Assembly: GCF_014268745.2 (NCBI RefSeq)
Contig: NZ_JABWRB020000002.1
Location: forward strand, 496,001-560,000
Reading direction: 5' to 3'
Source: Pseudomonas zanjanensis
GTDB taxonomy: Bacteria; Pseudomonadota; Gammaproteobacteria; Pseudomonadales; Pseudomonadaceae
DNA length: 64,000 bases
Shown: in pieces, positions 1-8,722 of the stretch
Layout of the letters: the number at the start of each line of letters is the position of its first letter
How positions within the stretch are numbered: position 1 is the stretch's first letter
Notes under the pieces: generated by a model
Told to the model about the DNA's origin: nothing
What the model saw: the letters and a program-made list of their open reading frames with translations, nothing else
Databases searched by the model: none
Program-made: the position numbers and the translations under genes

Positions 1-1
1 G

Positions 2-325
2 TTCGTGTTCGTCTGCGTGCGTGGCATGTACATCGGCTTGTGGGCGGAAAAGGCCAAACAGTTCTTCGCCGCCTATGTGGCGTATGGCTTGTCGTTCCTG
101 TGGATTGGCCAGTTTTTGATCAACATCGGCGTGAACGTCGGCCTGTTGCCGACCAAGGGCCTGACGCTGCCGTTCCTCAGTTACGGCGGCAGTTCCCTGG
201 TGATCTGCTGTGCCTGTCTCGGCCTGTTGCTGCGCATCGAATGGGAGAGTCGAACCCACCTGGGCAGCGAAGAGATGGAATTCCAGGAGAGCGACTTCGC
301 CGAGGAGCCGACTCATGGGCGCTAA
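2..325 (+). CDS. ftsW: Cell division protein FtsW, C-terminal part (truncated by window edge)
   Basis: This is the last ~107 residues of a SEDS-family peptidoglycan glycosyltransferase (lipid II polymerase) of the inner-membrane divisome. The sequence shows hydrophobic segments, the phrase INIGVNVGLLPTKGLTLPFL and the SYGGSS motif that is characteristic of FtsW/RodA, followed by a cytoplasmic acidic tail. The 5' part lies outside the window. The stop codon overlaps the murG start by 11 bp, so the two genes are translated from one dcw transcript. FtsW rather than RodA is inferred from the murG-murC neighbours. Confidence 0.95.
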   Translation, partial: FVFVCVRGMYIGLWAEKAKQFFAAYVAYGLSFLWIGQFLINIGVNVGLLPTKGLTLPFLSYGGSSLVICCACLGLLLRIEWESRTHLGSEEMEFQESDFAEEPTHGR

Positions 326-1385
326 CGTGCTGATCATGGCGGGCGGTACCGGCGGGCACGTATTCCCGGCGCTGGCCTGTGCCCGGGAGTTCCAGGCACG
401 CGGCTACACCGTGCACTGGCTGGGCACGCCACGGGGCATCGAGAACGAACTGGTGCCCGGCGCCGGCCTCGAACTGCACCGGATCGACGCCAGCGGCCTG
501 CGGGGCAAGGGCAAGCTGTCGTTGCTCAAGGCACCGCTGATGCTGCTCAAGTCGGTCTGGCAGGCGCGGGCAATCATTCGTCGGCTGCGGCCGGTGTGCG
601 TGGTCGGGTTCGGCGGTTATGTGACCGGGCCGGGCGGCGTTGCGGCAAAACTGGCCGGTGTGCCGGTGATCGTCCACGAGCAGAACGCCGTGGCCGGTAC
701 CGCCAATCGGTTACTGGTGCCGTTGGCCGCCCGGGTCTGTGAAGCCTTTCCCGACACCTTTACCCTGTCGGGCAGCCGTCGCACCACCGGCAACCCGGTG
801 CGTACCGAGCTGTTCCTCGAAACACCGCGCCCGGCCCTGGCCGGACGCAAGGCGCGTTTGCTGGTCCTGGGTGGAAGCCTGGGGGCGGAACCGTTGAACA
901 AATTGCTGCCCGAAGCCCTGTCGCAGGTCGCCCCCGAACTGCGCCCGGAAGTGTTTCACCAGGCCGGCAAAAACCACGATGAAGTGACCGCCGAGCGCTA
1001 CCGCGCCGCTGGCGTCGAGGCGCAAGTGCAGCCTTTCATCAAAGACATGGCCCAAGCCTATGGCTGGGCCGACCTGGTGGTCTGCCGCGCAGGCGCGCTG
1101 ACCATCAGTGAACTGGCTGCCGCCGGTCTGCCCTCGATGCTGGTGCCTTTGCCCCACGCCATCGACGATCACCAGACCCGTAACGCCGATTATTTGGCCC
1201 GTGAAGGCGCTGCTTTCCTGATGCCGCAAAGAACGACTGGCGCCGCGGATCTTGCCGCCCGCCTGACAGAGGTTTTGATGCAGCCGCAACGACTTGAAGA
1301 CATGGCCCGCGCCGCGCGCCGCCTGGCCAAACCCGATGCCACGGCCCAAGTGGTCGATACCTGCCTGGAGGTGGCCCATGGTTGA
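315..1385 (+). CDS. murG: UDP-GlcNAc:undecaprenyl-PP-MurNAc-pentapeptide GlcNAc transferase MurG
   Basis: MurG adds GlcNAc to lipid I to give lipid II on the cytoplasmic face of the inner membrane. The 356-residue product has the N-terminal glycine-rich loop GGTGGHVFPALA (residues ~8-20), a second glycine-rich loop (FGGYVTGPGG), the HEQNAV element, and a C-terminal donor-binding domain with CRAGALTISELAAAG. I chose the ATG at 315, which starts MGANVLIMAGG; the frame stays open upstream only because it overlaps ftsW. It overlaps murC by 8 bp. Length is usual for the family. Confidence 0.97.
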   Translation: MGANVLIMAGGTGGHVFPALACAREFQARGYTVHWLGTPRGIENELVPGAGLELHRIDASGLRGKGKLSLLKAPLMLLKSVWQARAIIRRLRPVCVVGFGGYVTGPGGVAAKLAGVPVIVHEQNAVAGTANRLLVPLAARVCEAFPDTFTLSGSRRTTGNPVRTELFLETPRPALAGRKARLLVLGGSLGAEPLNKLLPEALSQVAPELRPEVFHQAGKNHDEVTAERYRAAGVEAQVQPFIKDMAQAYGWADLVVCRAGALTISELAAAGLPSMLVPLPHAIDDHQTRNADYLAREGAAFLMPQRTTGAADLAARLTEVLMQPQRLEDMARAARRLAKPDATAQVVDTCLEVAHG

Positions 1386-2838
1386 GAATCGCAAAGCCAT
1401 GCCGCAACCGGAAATGCGCCGTATCCGCCGCATCCACTTCGTCGGTATCGGCGGCGTGGGTATGTGCGGGATCGCCGAGGTGTTGCTGAACCTGGGTTAC
1501 CAGGTCTCGGGTTCCGACCTGAAGGCTTCCCCGGTCACCGAGCGCCTGGAATCCTTCGGCGCGCAGATTTTTATCGGCCACCGTGCCGAGAACGCCGCCA
1601 ATGCCGACGTGCTGGTGGTGTCCAGCGCCGTGAACACGTCCAACCCGGAAGTCGCCACCGCCCTGGAACGCCGCATTCCGGTGGTGCCACGGGCCGAGAT
1701 GCTCGCCGAGCTGATGCGCTATCGCCACGGCATCGCCGTCGCCGGTACTCATGGCAAGACCACCACCACCAGCCTGATCGCCTCGGTGTTCGCCGCTGGT
1801 GGCCTCGACCCGACATTCGTGATCGGTGGTCGTTTGAACGCCGCGGGCACCAATGCCCAACTGGGCACCAGCCGCTACCTGATCGCCGAAGCCGACGAGA
1901 GCGATGCGAGCTTCCTGCACTTGCAACCGCTGGTGGCCGTGGTGACCAACATCGACGCCGACCACATGGCGACCTACGACGGCGACTTCAACAAGCTGAA
2001 GAAAACCTTCGTGGAGTTTTTGCACAACCTGCCGTTCTACGGTCTGGCGGTGGTGTGCCTGGACGATCCGGTGGTGCGTGAGATCCTGCCGCTGATCAAG
2101 CGTCCGACCGTGACCTACGGTTTTGGCGAAGACGCCGACGTACGCGCCATCAACGTGCGCCAGCAGGGCATGCAGACGTTCTTCACCGTGTTGCGTCCTG
2201 ATCGCGAGCCGTTGGACGTGTCGGTGAACATGCCTGGCAACCACAACGTGCTCAACGCCTTGGCCACTATCTGCATCGCCACCGACGAAGGTGTCAGCGA
2301 TGAAGCCATCGTCCAGGGCCTGTCCGGGTTCCAGGGTGTGGGCCGACGCTTCCAGGTCTACGGCGAACTGCCGGTGGACGGCGGCAACGTGATGCTGGTG
2401 GACGACTACGGCCACCACCCGACCGAAGTCGCGGCGGTGATCAAGGCCGTGCGCGGTGGCTGGCCGGAGCGGCGCCTGGTGATGGTCTACCAGCCGCACC
2501 GCTACAGCCGCACCCGCGACCTGTATGACGATTTCGTCCAGGTATTGGCCGACGCCAACGTGCTGCTGTTGATGGAAGTCTACCCGGCCGGTGAAGAGCC
2601 GATCCCGGGGGCCGACAGCCGCCAGCTGTGCCACAGCATTCGCCAGCGTGGCCAGTTGGACCCGATCTACATCGAACGCGGCGTGGACCTCGCACCGCTG
2701 GTCAAGCCGCTGCTGCGCGCCGGCGACATCCTGCTGTGCCAGGGTGCCGGCGACATCGGTGGCCTGGCCCCGAAACTGTTGAACAGTCCGTTATTCGCCG
2801 GAGCCATCGTGGCGTCCAGCGAGGGGAAACTGAAATGA
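1378..2838 (+). CDS. murC: UDP-N-acetylmuramate--L-alanine ligase MurC
   Basis: MurC is the ATP-dependent ligase that adds L-alanine to UDP-MurNAc, the first cytoplasmic amino-acid step of peptidoglycan synthesis. The 486-residue protein begins MVENRKAMPQPEMRR and shows the nucleotide-sugar binding motif GIGGVGMCGIAEVL, the ATP P-loop GTHGKTTTTSL, the DADH element, and the C-terminal DDYGHHPTE and YQPHRYSRTRDL motifs of Mur ligases. The start is the ATG at 1378 inside the end of murG. It is joined to ddlB by a 4-bp ATGA overlap. murB is absent between murC and ddlB, which is normal for Pseudomonas. Confidence 0.97.
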   Translation: MVENRKAMPQPEMRRIRRIHFVGIGGVGMCGIAEVLLNLGYQVSGSDLKASPVTERLESFGAQIFIGHRAENAANADVLVVSSAVNTSNPEVATALERRIPVVPRAEMLAELMRYRHGIAVAGTHGKTTTTSLIASVFAAGGLDPTFVIGGRLNAAGTNAQLGTSRYLIAEADESDASFLHLQPLVAVVTNIDADHMATYDGDFNKLKKTFVEFLHNLPFYGLAVVCLDDPVVREILPLIKRPTVTYGFGEDADVRAINVRQQGMQTFFTVLRPDREPLDVSVNMPGNHNVLNALATICIATDEGVSDEAIVQGLSGFQGVGRRFQVYGELPVDGGNVMLVDDYGHHPTEVAAVIKAVRGGWPERRLVMVYQPHRYSRTRDLYDDFVQVLADANVLLLMEVYPAGEEPIPGADSRQLCHSIRQRGQLDPIYIERGVDLAPLVKPLLRAGDILLCQGAGDIGGLAPKLLNSPLFAGAIVASSEGKLK

Positions 2839-3800
2839 CTGCTGCCTACGCCAACCTGGTCTCGACCCTCGATCCGAAAGCCTTCGGCCGCGTTGCCGTG
2901 CTGTTCGGTGGCAAGAGCGCCGAGCGCGAGGTCTCCCTCAAGTCCGGCAACGCCGTGCTGCAAGCCTTGCAAAGTGCCGGCGTCGACGCCTTCGGCATCG
3001 ATGTGGGCGACGATTTCCTGCAGCGCCTGCTCAACGAAAAGATCGACCGCGCCTTCATCATTCTCCACGGTCGCGGCGGTGAAGACGGCAGCATGCAAGG
3101 CCTGCTCGAATGCCTTGGCATTCCCTACACCGGCAGCGGCATCCTCGCGTCTGCCCTGGCGATGGACAAGCTGCGTACCAAGCAGGTCTGGCACAGCCTC
3201 GGCATTCCGACGCCGCGTCACGCCGTGCTGGCGTCCGAGGCCGATTGTATTTCGGCGGCCACGGAACTGGGCTTCCCTTTGATCGTCAAACCGGCCCATG
3301 AAGGTTCAAGTATCGGCATGGCGAAAGTGAATTCGCTGCCTGAGTTGACCGCAGCCTGGAAGGACGCCAGTTCCTACGATTCGCAAGTGTTGGTCGAACA
3401 GTGGATCACCGGTCCCGAGTTCACCATCGCCACCCTGCGTGACCAGGTGTTGCCCCCGATCGCGCTGGGCACGCCCCACACGTTCTACGACTACGACGCC
3501 AAGTACATCGCCAACGATACCCAGTACCGCATTCCCTGCGGGCTGGATGCGGCCAAGGAAAAACAACTGATGGACCTCACGGCCAAGGCCTGTGAGGCGC
3601 TGGGTATCGCCGGTTGGGGCCGGGCGGACGTGATGCAGGACGCCGATGGACAGTTCTGGTTCCTGGAAGTCAACACCGCCCCTGGCATGACCGATCACAG
3701 CCTGGTGCCGATGGCGGCCCGCGCCGCCGGCCTGGATTTCCAGCAACTGGTGCTCTCGATCCTGGCCGCCAGTGTCGGCCAACAAGAGCCAAGAGGTTAA
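2835..3800 (+). CDS. ddlB: D-alanine--D-alanine ligase DdlB
   Basis: DdlB makes the D-Ala-D-Ala dipeptide for the peptidoglycan stem peptide using ATP. The 321-residue ATP-grasp protein has the N-terminal LFGGKSAEREVSLKSG motif, the HGRGGEDG loop, the KPAHEGSSIGM ATP-binding segment, and the FLEVNTAPGMTDHSL metal-binding motif near the C terminus. Translation starts at an ATG that overlaps the murC stop by 4 bp, so coupling is likely. Start and length fit the family. Confidence 0.97.
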   Translation: MTAAYANLVSTLDPKAFGRVAVLFGGKSAEREVSLKSGNAVLQALQSAGVDAFGIDVGDDFLQRLLNEKIDRAFIILHGRGGEDGSMQGLLECLGIPYTGSGILASALAMDKLRTKQVWHSLGIPTPRHAVLASEADCISAATELGFPLIVKPAHEGSSIGMAKVNSLPELTAAWKDASSYDSQVLVEQWITGPEFTIATLRDQVLPPIALGTPHTFYDYDAKYIANDTQYRIPCGLDAAKEKQLMDLTAKACEALGIAGWGRADVMQDADGQFWFLEVNTAPGMTDHSLVPMAARAAGLDFQQLVLSILAASVGQQEPRG

Positions 3801-3803
3801 GCC

Positions 3804-4670
3804 ATGCAAGGCGCATCGCTTCGTCATCAGCCATCCGCACCCGGTCGCAAGCCGGTGCCGCGGGGTGCCAGCCGAATGGTGGCCAAAGAGCCGATGTCGG
3901 CGCGCTTGCCGAAAGCCAATTTTGGCTTTCTCAAGAGCCTGTTCTGGCCAGTGATGCTGGTTGCGCTGGGGTTCGGTACGTATGAAGGCGCGCAACGGTT
4001 GTTGCCGTATGCCGATCGGCCAATCGCGCGGATCAACGTCCAGGGCGACCTGAGCTACATCAGCCAGCAGGCGGTGCAGCAGCGGATCGCCCCGTTCGTC
4101 GCGTCGAGCTTCTTCACCATCGACCTGGCGGGCATGCGCACGGAGCTGGAGCAGATGCCCTGGATCGCCCACGCCGAAGTCCGGCGGGTGTGGCCCGACC
4201 AGGTGTCGATTCGCCTGGAAGAACAGCTGCCGGTGGCCCGTTGGGGCGACGAGTCGCTGTTGAACAACCAGGGCCAGGCGTTTACGCCGCGGGAACTGGC
4301 CAACTATGAACATTTGCCACAACTGTTCGGTCCACAGCGGGCCCAGCAGCAAGTCATGCAGCAATACCAGGTGTTGAGCCAGATGTTGCGGCCGTTGGGC
4401 TTCTCCATCGCGCGTCTGGAGTTGCGTGAGCGCGGCAGTTGGTTCCTGACCACTGGCGCGGGCAGCTCGGGGCCGGGCATCGAGCTGTTGCTCGGTCGCG
4501 GCAACCTGGTGGAAAAGATGCGCCGCTTCATCGCCATCTATGACAAGACGCTCAAAGAACAGATTACGAACATTGCGCGCATCGATCTGCGCTACGCCAA
4601 CGGCCTGGCCGTTGGCTGGCGGGAACCTGTAGCGCCGACGACGGCCGAACCCGCCGTCGCGAAGAATTAA
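3804..4670 (+). CDS. ftsQ: Cell division protein FtsQ
   Basis: FtsQ is a bitopic inner-membrane scaffold of the divisome. The 288-residue product has a basic cytoplasmic N-terminal region (~45 residues), one transmembrane segment (about residues 45-65, SLFWPVMLVALGFGTYEGA), a POTRA domain starting at IARINVQGDLSYIS, and the beta domain with RRVWPDQVSIRLEEQLPVARWG. An AGAGG ribosome site lies ~7 bases before the ATG and the gene follows ddlB after 3 bases. Identification rests on the domain order and the ddlB-ftsQ-ftsA context. Confidence 0.95.
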   Translation: MQGASLRHQPSAPGRKPVPRGASRMVAKEPMSARLPKANFGFLKSLFWPVMLVALGFGTYEGAQRLLPYADRPIARINVQGDLSYISQQAVQQRIAPFVASSFFTIDLAGMRTELEQMPWIAHAEVRRVWPDQVSIRLEEQLPVARWGDESLLNNQGQAFTPRELANYEHLPQLFGPQRAQQQVMQQYQVLSQMLRPLGFSIARLELRERGSWFLTTGAGSSGPGIELLLGRGNLVEKMRRFIAIYDKTLKEQITNIARIDLRYANGLAVGWREPVAPTTAEPAVAKN

Positions 4671-4685
4671 GAAGAGGCAGGACCC

Positions 4686-5945
4686 ATGGCAAACGTGCAA
4701 AGCGGGAAAATGATCGTCGGTCTCGATATCGGCACTTCCAAGGTGGTGGCGCTGGTAGGCGAAGTCGCGGACGACGGCACGCTGGTCATCGTCGGGATCG
4801 GTACACACCCGTCCCGCGGCTTGAAGAAAGGCGTGGTGGTGAACATCGAGTCCACCGTGCAATCGATCCAGCGCGCCATCGAAGAGGCGCAGCTGATGGC
4901 CGGTTGCCGGATCCACTCGGCGTTCGTCGGCGTGGCGGGCAATCACATCCGCAGCCTGAATTCCCACGGTATCGTGGCGATTCGTGATCGCGAAGTCAGC
5001 TCCGCCGACCTCGAGCGCGTGCTCGACGCGGCCCAGGCCGTGGCGATCCCGGCCGACCAGCGTGTGCTGCACACCCTGCCGCAGGATTACGTGATCGATA
5101 ACCAGGAAGGCGTGCGCGAGCCCCTGGGCATGTCCGGCGTGCGCCTGGAAGCCAAGGTCCACGTGGTGACCTGTGCGGTGAACGCCGCGCAGAACATCGA
5201 GAAATGCGTACGTCGCTGCGGCCTGGAAATCGACGACATCATCCTCGAGCAACTGGCCTCGGCCTACTCGGTGCTGACCGACGACGAGAAAGAGCTGGGC
5301 GTGTGCCTGGTGGACATCGGCGGCGGCACCACCGACATCGCGATCTTCACCGAAGGCGCGATCCGCCACACGGCCGTGATCCCGATTGCCGGCGACCAGG
5401 TGACCAACGACATCGCCATGGCGTTGCGCACCCCGACCCAGTACGCCGAGGAAATCAAGATCCGCTACGCCTGCGCCTTGGCGAAACTGGCCGGTGCCGG
5501 TGAAACCATCAAGGTGCCGAGCGTCGGCGACCGTCCACCGCGCGAACTGTCGCGCCAGGCCCTGGCCGAAGTGGTCGAGCCGCGTTACGACGAACTGTTC
5601 ACGCTGATCCAGGCCGAACTGCGTCGCAGTGGCTACGAAGACCTGATCCCGGCCGGCATCGTGCTGACCGGCGGTACCTCGAAGATGGAAGGCGCGGTCG
5701 AGCTGGCCGAGGAGATTTTCCACATGCCGGTGCGCCTGGGCGTGCCCCATGGCGTCAAGGGCCTGGATGACGTGGTCCGCAACCCGATCTATTCCACCGG
5801 CGTGGGCCTGTTGATGTACGGCTTGCAGAAACAGTCCGACGGGATCTCGTTTTCGGGCATTGGCAGCCGCGACAGCTACAGCAGCGACGAGCCGAAGGCT
5901 CCGCTGTTCGAGCAGCTCAAGGCTTGGGTCAAAGGCAACTTCTAA
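4686..5945 (+). CDS. ftsA: Cell division protein FtsA
   Basis: FtsA is an actin-like ATPase that tethers FtsZ to the membrane. The 419-residue protein carries the phosphate-1 motif GLDIGTSKVVALVGE near the N terminus, the SHDS/1C region (GCRIHSAFVGVAGNHIRS), the phosphate-2 motif VDIGGGTTDIAIF, and the adenosine motif VLTGGTSKMEG. It ends in a linker and a short amphipathic tail (LFEQLKAWVKGNF) that is the expected membrane-targeting helix. The ribosome site AAGAGGCAGG precedes the ATG. Confidence 0.97.
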   Translation: MANVQSGKMIVGLDIGTSKVVALVGEVADDGTLVIVGIGTHPSRGLKKGVVVNIESTVQSIQRAIEEAQLMAGCRIHSAFVGVAGNHIRSLNSHGIVAIRDREVSSADLERVLDAAQAVAIPADQRVLHTLPQDYVIDNQEGVREPLGMSGVRLEAKVHVVTCAVNAAQNIEKCVRRCGLEIDDIILEQLASAYSVLTDDEKELGVCLVDIGGGTTDIAIFTEGAIRHTAVIPIAGDQVTNDIAMALRTPTQYAEEIKIRYACALAKLAGAGETIKVPSVGDRPPRELSRQALAEVVEPRYDELFTLIQAELRRSGYEDLIPAGIVLTGGTSKMEGAVELAEEIFHMPVRLGVPHGVKGLDDVVRNPIYSTGVGLLMYGLQKQSDGISFSGIGSRDSYSSDEPKAPLFEQLKAWVKGNF

Positions 5946-6043
5946 ACAGTTTCAAAGCTTCACGCGGCAGGTTTCAGGCTTGGCGCTGGAAGACGCGGCA
6001 AACGCAGTAGGCGAAAAAACTAGAGAATGAAAGGAGAGGGAAC

Positions 6044-7237
6044 ATGTTCGAACTCGTAGACAACATCCCCGCTAGCCCGGTTATCAAAGTAATCGGTGTC
6101 GGCGGTGGCGGCGGCAACGCTGTCAACCACATGGTCAAGAGCAACATCGAAGGCGTCGAGTTCATCTGCGCCAACACCGATGCTCAAGCGCTGAAAAACA
6201 TCGGCGCGCGGACCATCCTGCAACTGGGTACCGGTGTGACCAAGGGCCTGGGTGCCGGCGCGAATCCCGAGGTTGGCCGTCAGGCTGCCCTGGAAGACCG
6301 CGAGCGCATCGCTGAAGTCCTGGCCGGCACCAACATGGTGTTCATCACCACGGGCATGGGCGGTGGTACTGGTACCGGTGCTGCGCCGATCATTGCCGAA
6401 GTGGCCAAGGAAATGGGTATCCTCACCGTTGCGGTGGTGACCCGTCCGTTCCCGTTCGAAGGCCGCAAGCGCATGCAGATCGCCGATGAAGGCATCCGCG
6501 CGCTGAGCGAAAGCGTCGACTCGTTGATCACCATCCCCAACGAGAAGCTGCTGACCATCCTGGGTAAAGACGCAAGCCTCTTGTCGGCTTTCGCCAAGGC
6601 CGATGACGTGTTGGCCGGTGCCGTTCGCGGTATTTCCGACATCATCAAGCGTCCAGGCATGATCAACGTCGACTTCGCCGACGTACGCACCGTGATGTCC
6701 GAAATGGGCATGGCGATGATGGGCACTGGCTGCGCCAGCGGTCCGAACCGTGCGCGCGAAGCCACCGAAGCGGCCATCCGCAACCCGCTGCTCGAAGACG
6801 TCAACCTGCAGGGCGCCCGTGGCATCCTGGTGAACATCACCGCCGGTCCGGACTTGTCCTTGGGCGAGTACTCCGACGTGGGTAGCATCATCGAGGCGTT
6901 CGCTTCCGACCACGCGATGGTCAAGGTCGGCACCGTGATCGATCCGGACATGCGTGACGAGCTGCACGTGACCGTGGTTGCCACCGGCCTGGGCGCGAAA
7001 ATCGAGAAACCGATGAAGGTGATCGACAATACCGTGCAGACCGCCATGGCCTCCCAGCCACAGCAGCAAGCCCCCGTTCGTCAGGAACAGCCTGCGGTGA
7101 ACTACCGTGACCTGGACCGTCCGACCGTCATGCGCAACCAGGCCCAGGCCGGTGCTGCGACTGCCGCGAAGATGAATCCGCAAGACGATCTGGATTACCT
7201 GGACATCCCAGCTTTCCTGCGTCGTCAGGCCGATTGA
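6044..7237 (+). CDS. ftsZ: Cell division GTPase FtsZ
   Basis: FtsZ is the tubulin-like GTPase that forms the Z ring. The 397-residue protein has the nucleotide-binding GVGGGGGNAVNHM start, the tubulin signature GGGTGTGAAPIIAE, the T7-loop region, a variable Q/P-rich linker (~residues 330-380), and the conserved C-terminal peptide DYLDIPAFLRRQAD that binds FtsA and ZipA. An AAAGGAGAGG ribosome site lies just before the ATG. The 98-bp gap after ftsA shows no terminator, so read-through from ftsA is expected. Confidence 0.98.
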   Translation: MFELVDNIPASPVIKVIGVGGGGGNAVNHMVKSNIEGVEFICANTDAQALKNIGARTILQLGTGVTKGLGAGANPEVGRQAALEDRERIAEVLAGTNMVFITTGMGGGTGTGAAPIIAEVAKEMGILTVAVVTRPFPFEGRKRMQIADEGIRALSESVDSLITIPNEKLLTILGKDASLLSAFAKADDVLAGAVRGISDIIKRPGMINVDFADVRTVMSEMGMAMMGTGCASGPNRAREATEAAIRNPLLEDVNLQGARGILVNITAGPDLSLGEYSDVGSIIEAFASDHAMVKVGTVIDPDMRDELHVTVVATGLGAKIEKPMKVIDNTVQTAMASQPQQQAPVRQEQPAVNYRDLDRPTVMRNQAQAGAATAAKMNPQDDLDYLDIPAFLRRQAD

Positions 7238-7285
7238 TGAAATGTATCAGGGGGATACGGGTGATTGGTGTTCAGCAAAGGTCTG

Positions 7286-7297
7286 GTCTGCTATCAT
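7286..7297 (+). promoter_or_regulatory. Candidate extended -10 promoter for lpxC
   Basis: In the 112-bp ftsZ-lpxC gap the sequence TCTGCTATCAT resembles an extended -10 element (TG-N-TATCAT, hexamer 7292-7297). A matching -35 hexamer at the usual spacing is poor. lpxC is often transcribed separately from ftsZ, so a local promoter is plausible, but this is an inference from a weak match. Confidence 0.3.
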
Positions 7298-7349
7298 CGC
7301 CAGCCTTTGTTGATACCAGTTCGCAATTTGCGCTGAAGCGGCCCATGCC

Positions 7350-8261
7350 ATGATTAAACAACGCACCCTGAAGAATATTATCCGTGCCACAGGTGTCGGC
7401 CTGCACTCCGGCGAGAAGGTCTACCTGACCCTCAAGCCCGCGCCTGTCGATACCGGCATCGTGTTTTGTCGTGCCGACCTCGACCCTGTGGTGCAGATTC
7501 CTGCTCGCGCGGAAAACGTTGGTGAAACCACTATGTCGACCACGTTGGTCAACGGTGACACCAAAGTGGATACGGTGGAGCATTTGCTCTCGGCCATGGC
7601 TGGCCTGGGCATCGATAACGCCTACGTCGAGCTCTCCGCGTCCGAAGTCCCGATCATGGATGGCAGTGCCGGACCCTTCGTATTCCTGATTCAATCGGCT
7701 GGCCTGGAAGAGCAGGACGCAGCCAAGAAGTTCATCCGCATCCTGCGGGAAGTGACAGTGGAAGACGGCGACAAGCGCGCCACTTTCGTCCCTTTCGAAG
7801 GTTTCAAGGTGAGCTTCGAGATCGATTTCGATCACCCGGTTTTCCGTGACCGCACCCAGAGTGCAAGCGTGGATTTTTCCAGCACTTCGTTCGTAAAAGA
7901 AGTCAGCCGCGCCCGTACCTTTGGTTTCATGAGTGATATCGAGTACCTGCGCAAGCACAACCTCGCACTCGGCGGCAGTGTTGAAAACGCGATCGTGGTC
8001 GATTCCGATGGTGTATTGAACGAAGACGGTCTTCGCTATGAAGACGAATTCGTCAAGCACAAGATCCTCGATGCAATCGGCGACCTCTACCTGCTGGGCA
8101 ATAGCTTGATTGGTGAGTTCAAGGGCTTCAAGTCCGGACACGCACTGAACAACCAGCTGCTGCGCAAGTTGATTGAGCAGAAAGATGCTTGGGAAGTCGT
8201 GACGTTCGAAGACGCCAGCACCGCACCAATCTCTTACATGCGTCCTGTCGCGGCCGTGTAA
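7350..8261 (+). CDS. lpxC: UDP-3-O-acyl-N-acetylglucosamine deacetylase LpxC
   Basis: LpxC is the zinc deacetylase that commits UDP-3-O-acyl-GlcNAc to lipid A synthesis in the cytoplasm. The 303-residue product begins MIKQRTLKNIIRATGVGLHSG, contains the zinc-ligand motif VEHLLSAMAG (first His) and the HKILDAIGDL motif (His and Asp ligands), and ends with the C-terminal tail whose family role is degradation control. Length is the standard one. It closes the dcw cluster and is followed by a clear terminator. Confidence 0.98.
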   Translation: MIKQRTLKNIIRATGVGLHSGEKVYLTLKPAPVDTGIVFCRADLDPVVQIPARAENVGETTMSTTLVNGDTKVDTVEHLLSAMAGLGIDNAYVELSASEVPIMDGSAGPFVFLIQSAGLEEQDAAKKFIRILREVTVEDGDKRATFVPFEGFKVSFEIDFDHPVFRDRTQSASVDFSSTSFVKEVSRARTFGFMSDIEYLRKHNLALGGSVENAIVVDSDGVLNEDGLRYEDEFVKHKILDAIGDLYLLGNSLIGEFKGFKSGHALNNQLLRKLIEQKDAWEVVTFEDASTAPISYMRPVAAV

Positions 8262-8284
8262 GCAAAAAACCTCTCTAGTTTTTG

Positions 8285-8311
8285 AAGGCTGCCTTTGGGT
8301 GGCCTTTTTTT
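8285..8311 (+). terminator. Rho-independent terminator after lpxC
   Basis: A 9-bp stem (AAGGCTGCC at 8285-8293 with GGTGGCCTT at 8298-8306, two G-U pairs) with a TTTG loop runs into a T tract (8305-8311). It lies 24 bases after the lpxC stop and would end the division-cluster transcript. Confidence 0.85.
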
Positions 8312-8444
8312 ATGGGCGCGTTTTGGGTGTGTATATCCGTTTCTTCGGTAACGGCTGCTTAGGGTTCCGCCCTTACGGCAGGTCATTTCTGGAAGAGCCC
8401 CCCGTGTCAGCCGACCTGGTTCTTGAGGGAACCGTGTTCCTCCT

Positions 8445-8533
8445 GCGGGAGCGAGCCTGCTCGCGAAGGGGCCGGCACATCCAACATCACCGCAAACTGA
8501 CACACCTCCATCGCGAGCAAGCTCGCTCCCACA
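8445..8533. repeat. REPIN, family A (GTGGGAGC type)
   Basis: A left arm with GCGGGAGCGAGCCTGCTCGCGA and a right arm TCGCGAGCAAGCTCGCTCCCAC face each other around a ~40-bp spacer, giving a foldable doublet. With the next repeat it fills most of the 461-bp lpxC to cyclase gap; nothing else is recognised there besides the lpxC terminator. Confidence 0.85.
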
Positions 8534-8579
8534 GTGTTTACCGTGGATCAATCTGTGGCGTGATGGTTGGGAAGCTTTT

Positions 8580-8672
8580 GTGGCGAGGGAGCTTGCTCCC
8601 GCTTGAGTGCGCAGCGCTCATCGCTTTTTTGGGGCCGCTGCGCGACCCAGCGGGAGCAAGCTCCCTCGCCAC
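8580..8672. repeat. REPIN, family B (GTGGCGAGGG type)
   Basis: Arms GTGGCGAGGGAGCTTGCTCC and its inverted copy ending CCCTCGCCAC enclose a ~45-bp GC-rich spacer. It lies between convergent lpxC and the diguanylate cyclase gene. Confidence 0.88.
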
Positions 8673-8722
8673 AGGACCGTGCCGCTCCCAAAACCCTTGT
8701 GGGTATCCAACATCACCGGACA

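Noticed and set aside
1105..2634. A 509-codon minus-strand frame opposite murG and murC
   Set aside because: Shadow of conserved murG/murC; no ribosome site or family features.
3306..5750. An 814-codon minus-strand frame opposite ddlB-ftsQ-ftsA
   Set aside because: Antisense shadow of three conserved division genes with low-complexity composition and no motifs.
8445..8672. Possible CRISPR array from repeated GAGC...GCTC units
   Set aside because: The units are inverted doublets of two REP families scattered between genes, not evenly spaced direct repeats, and no cas genes are present.
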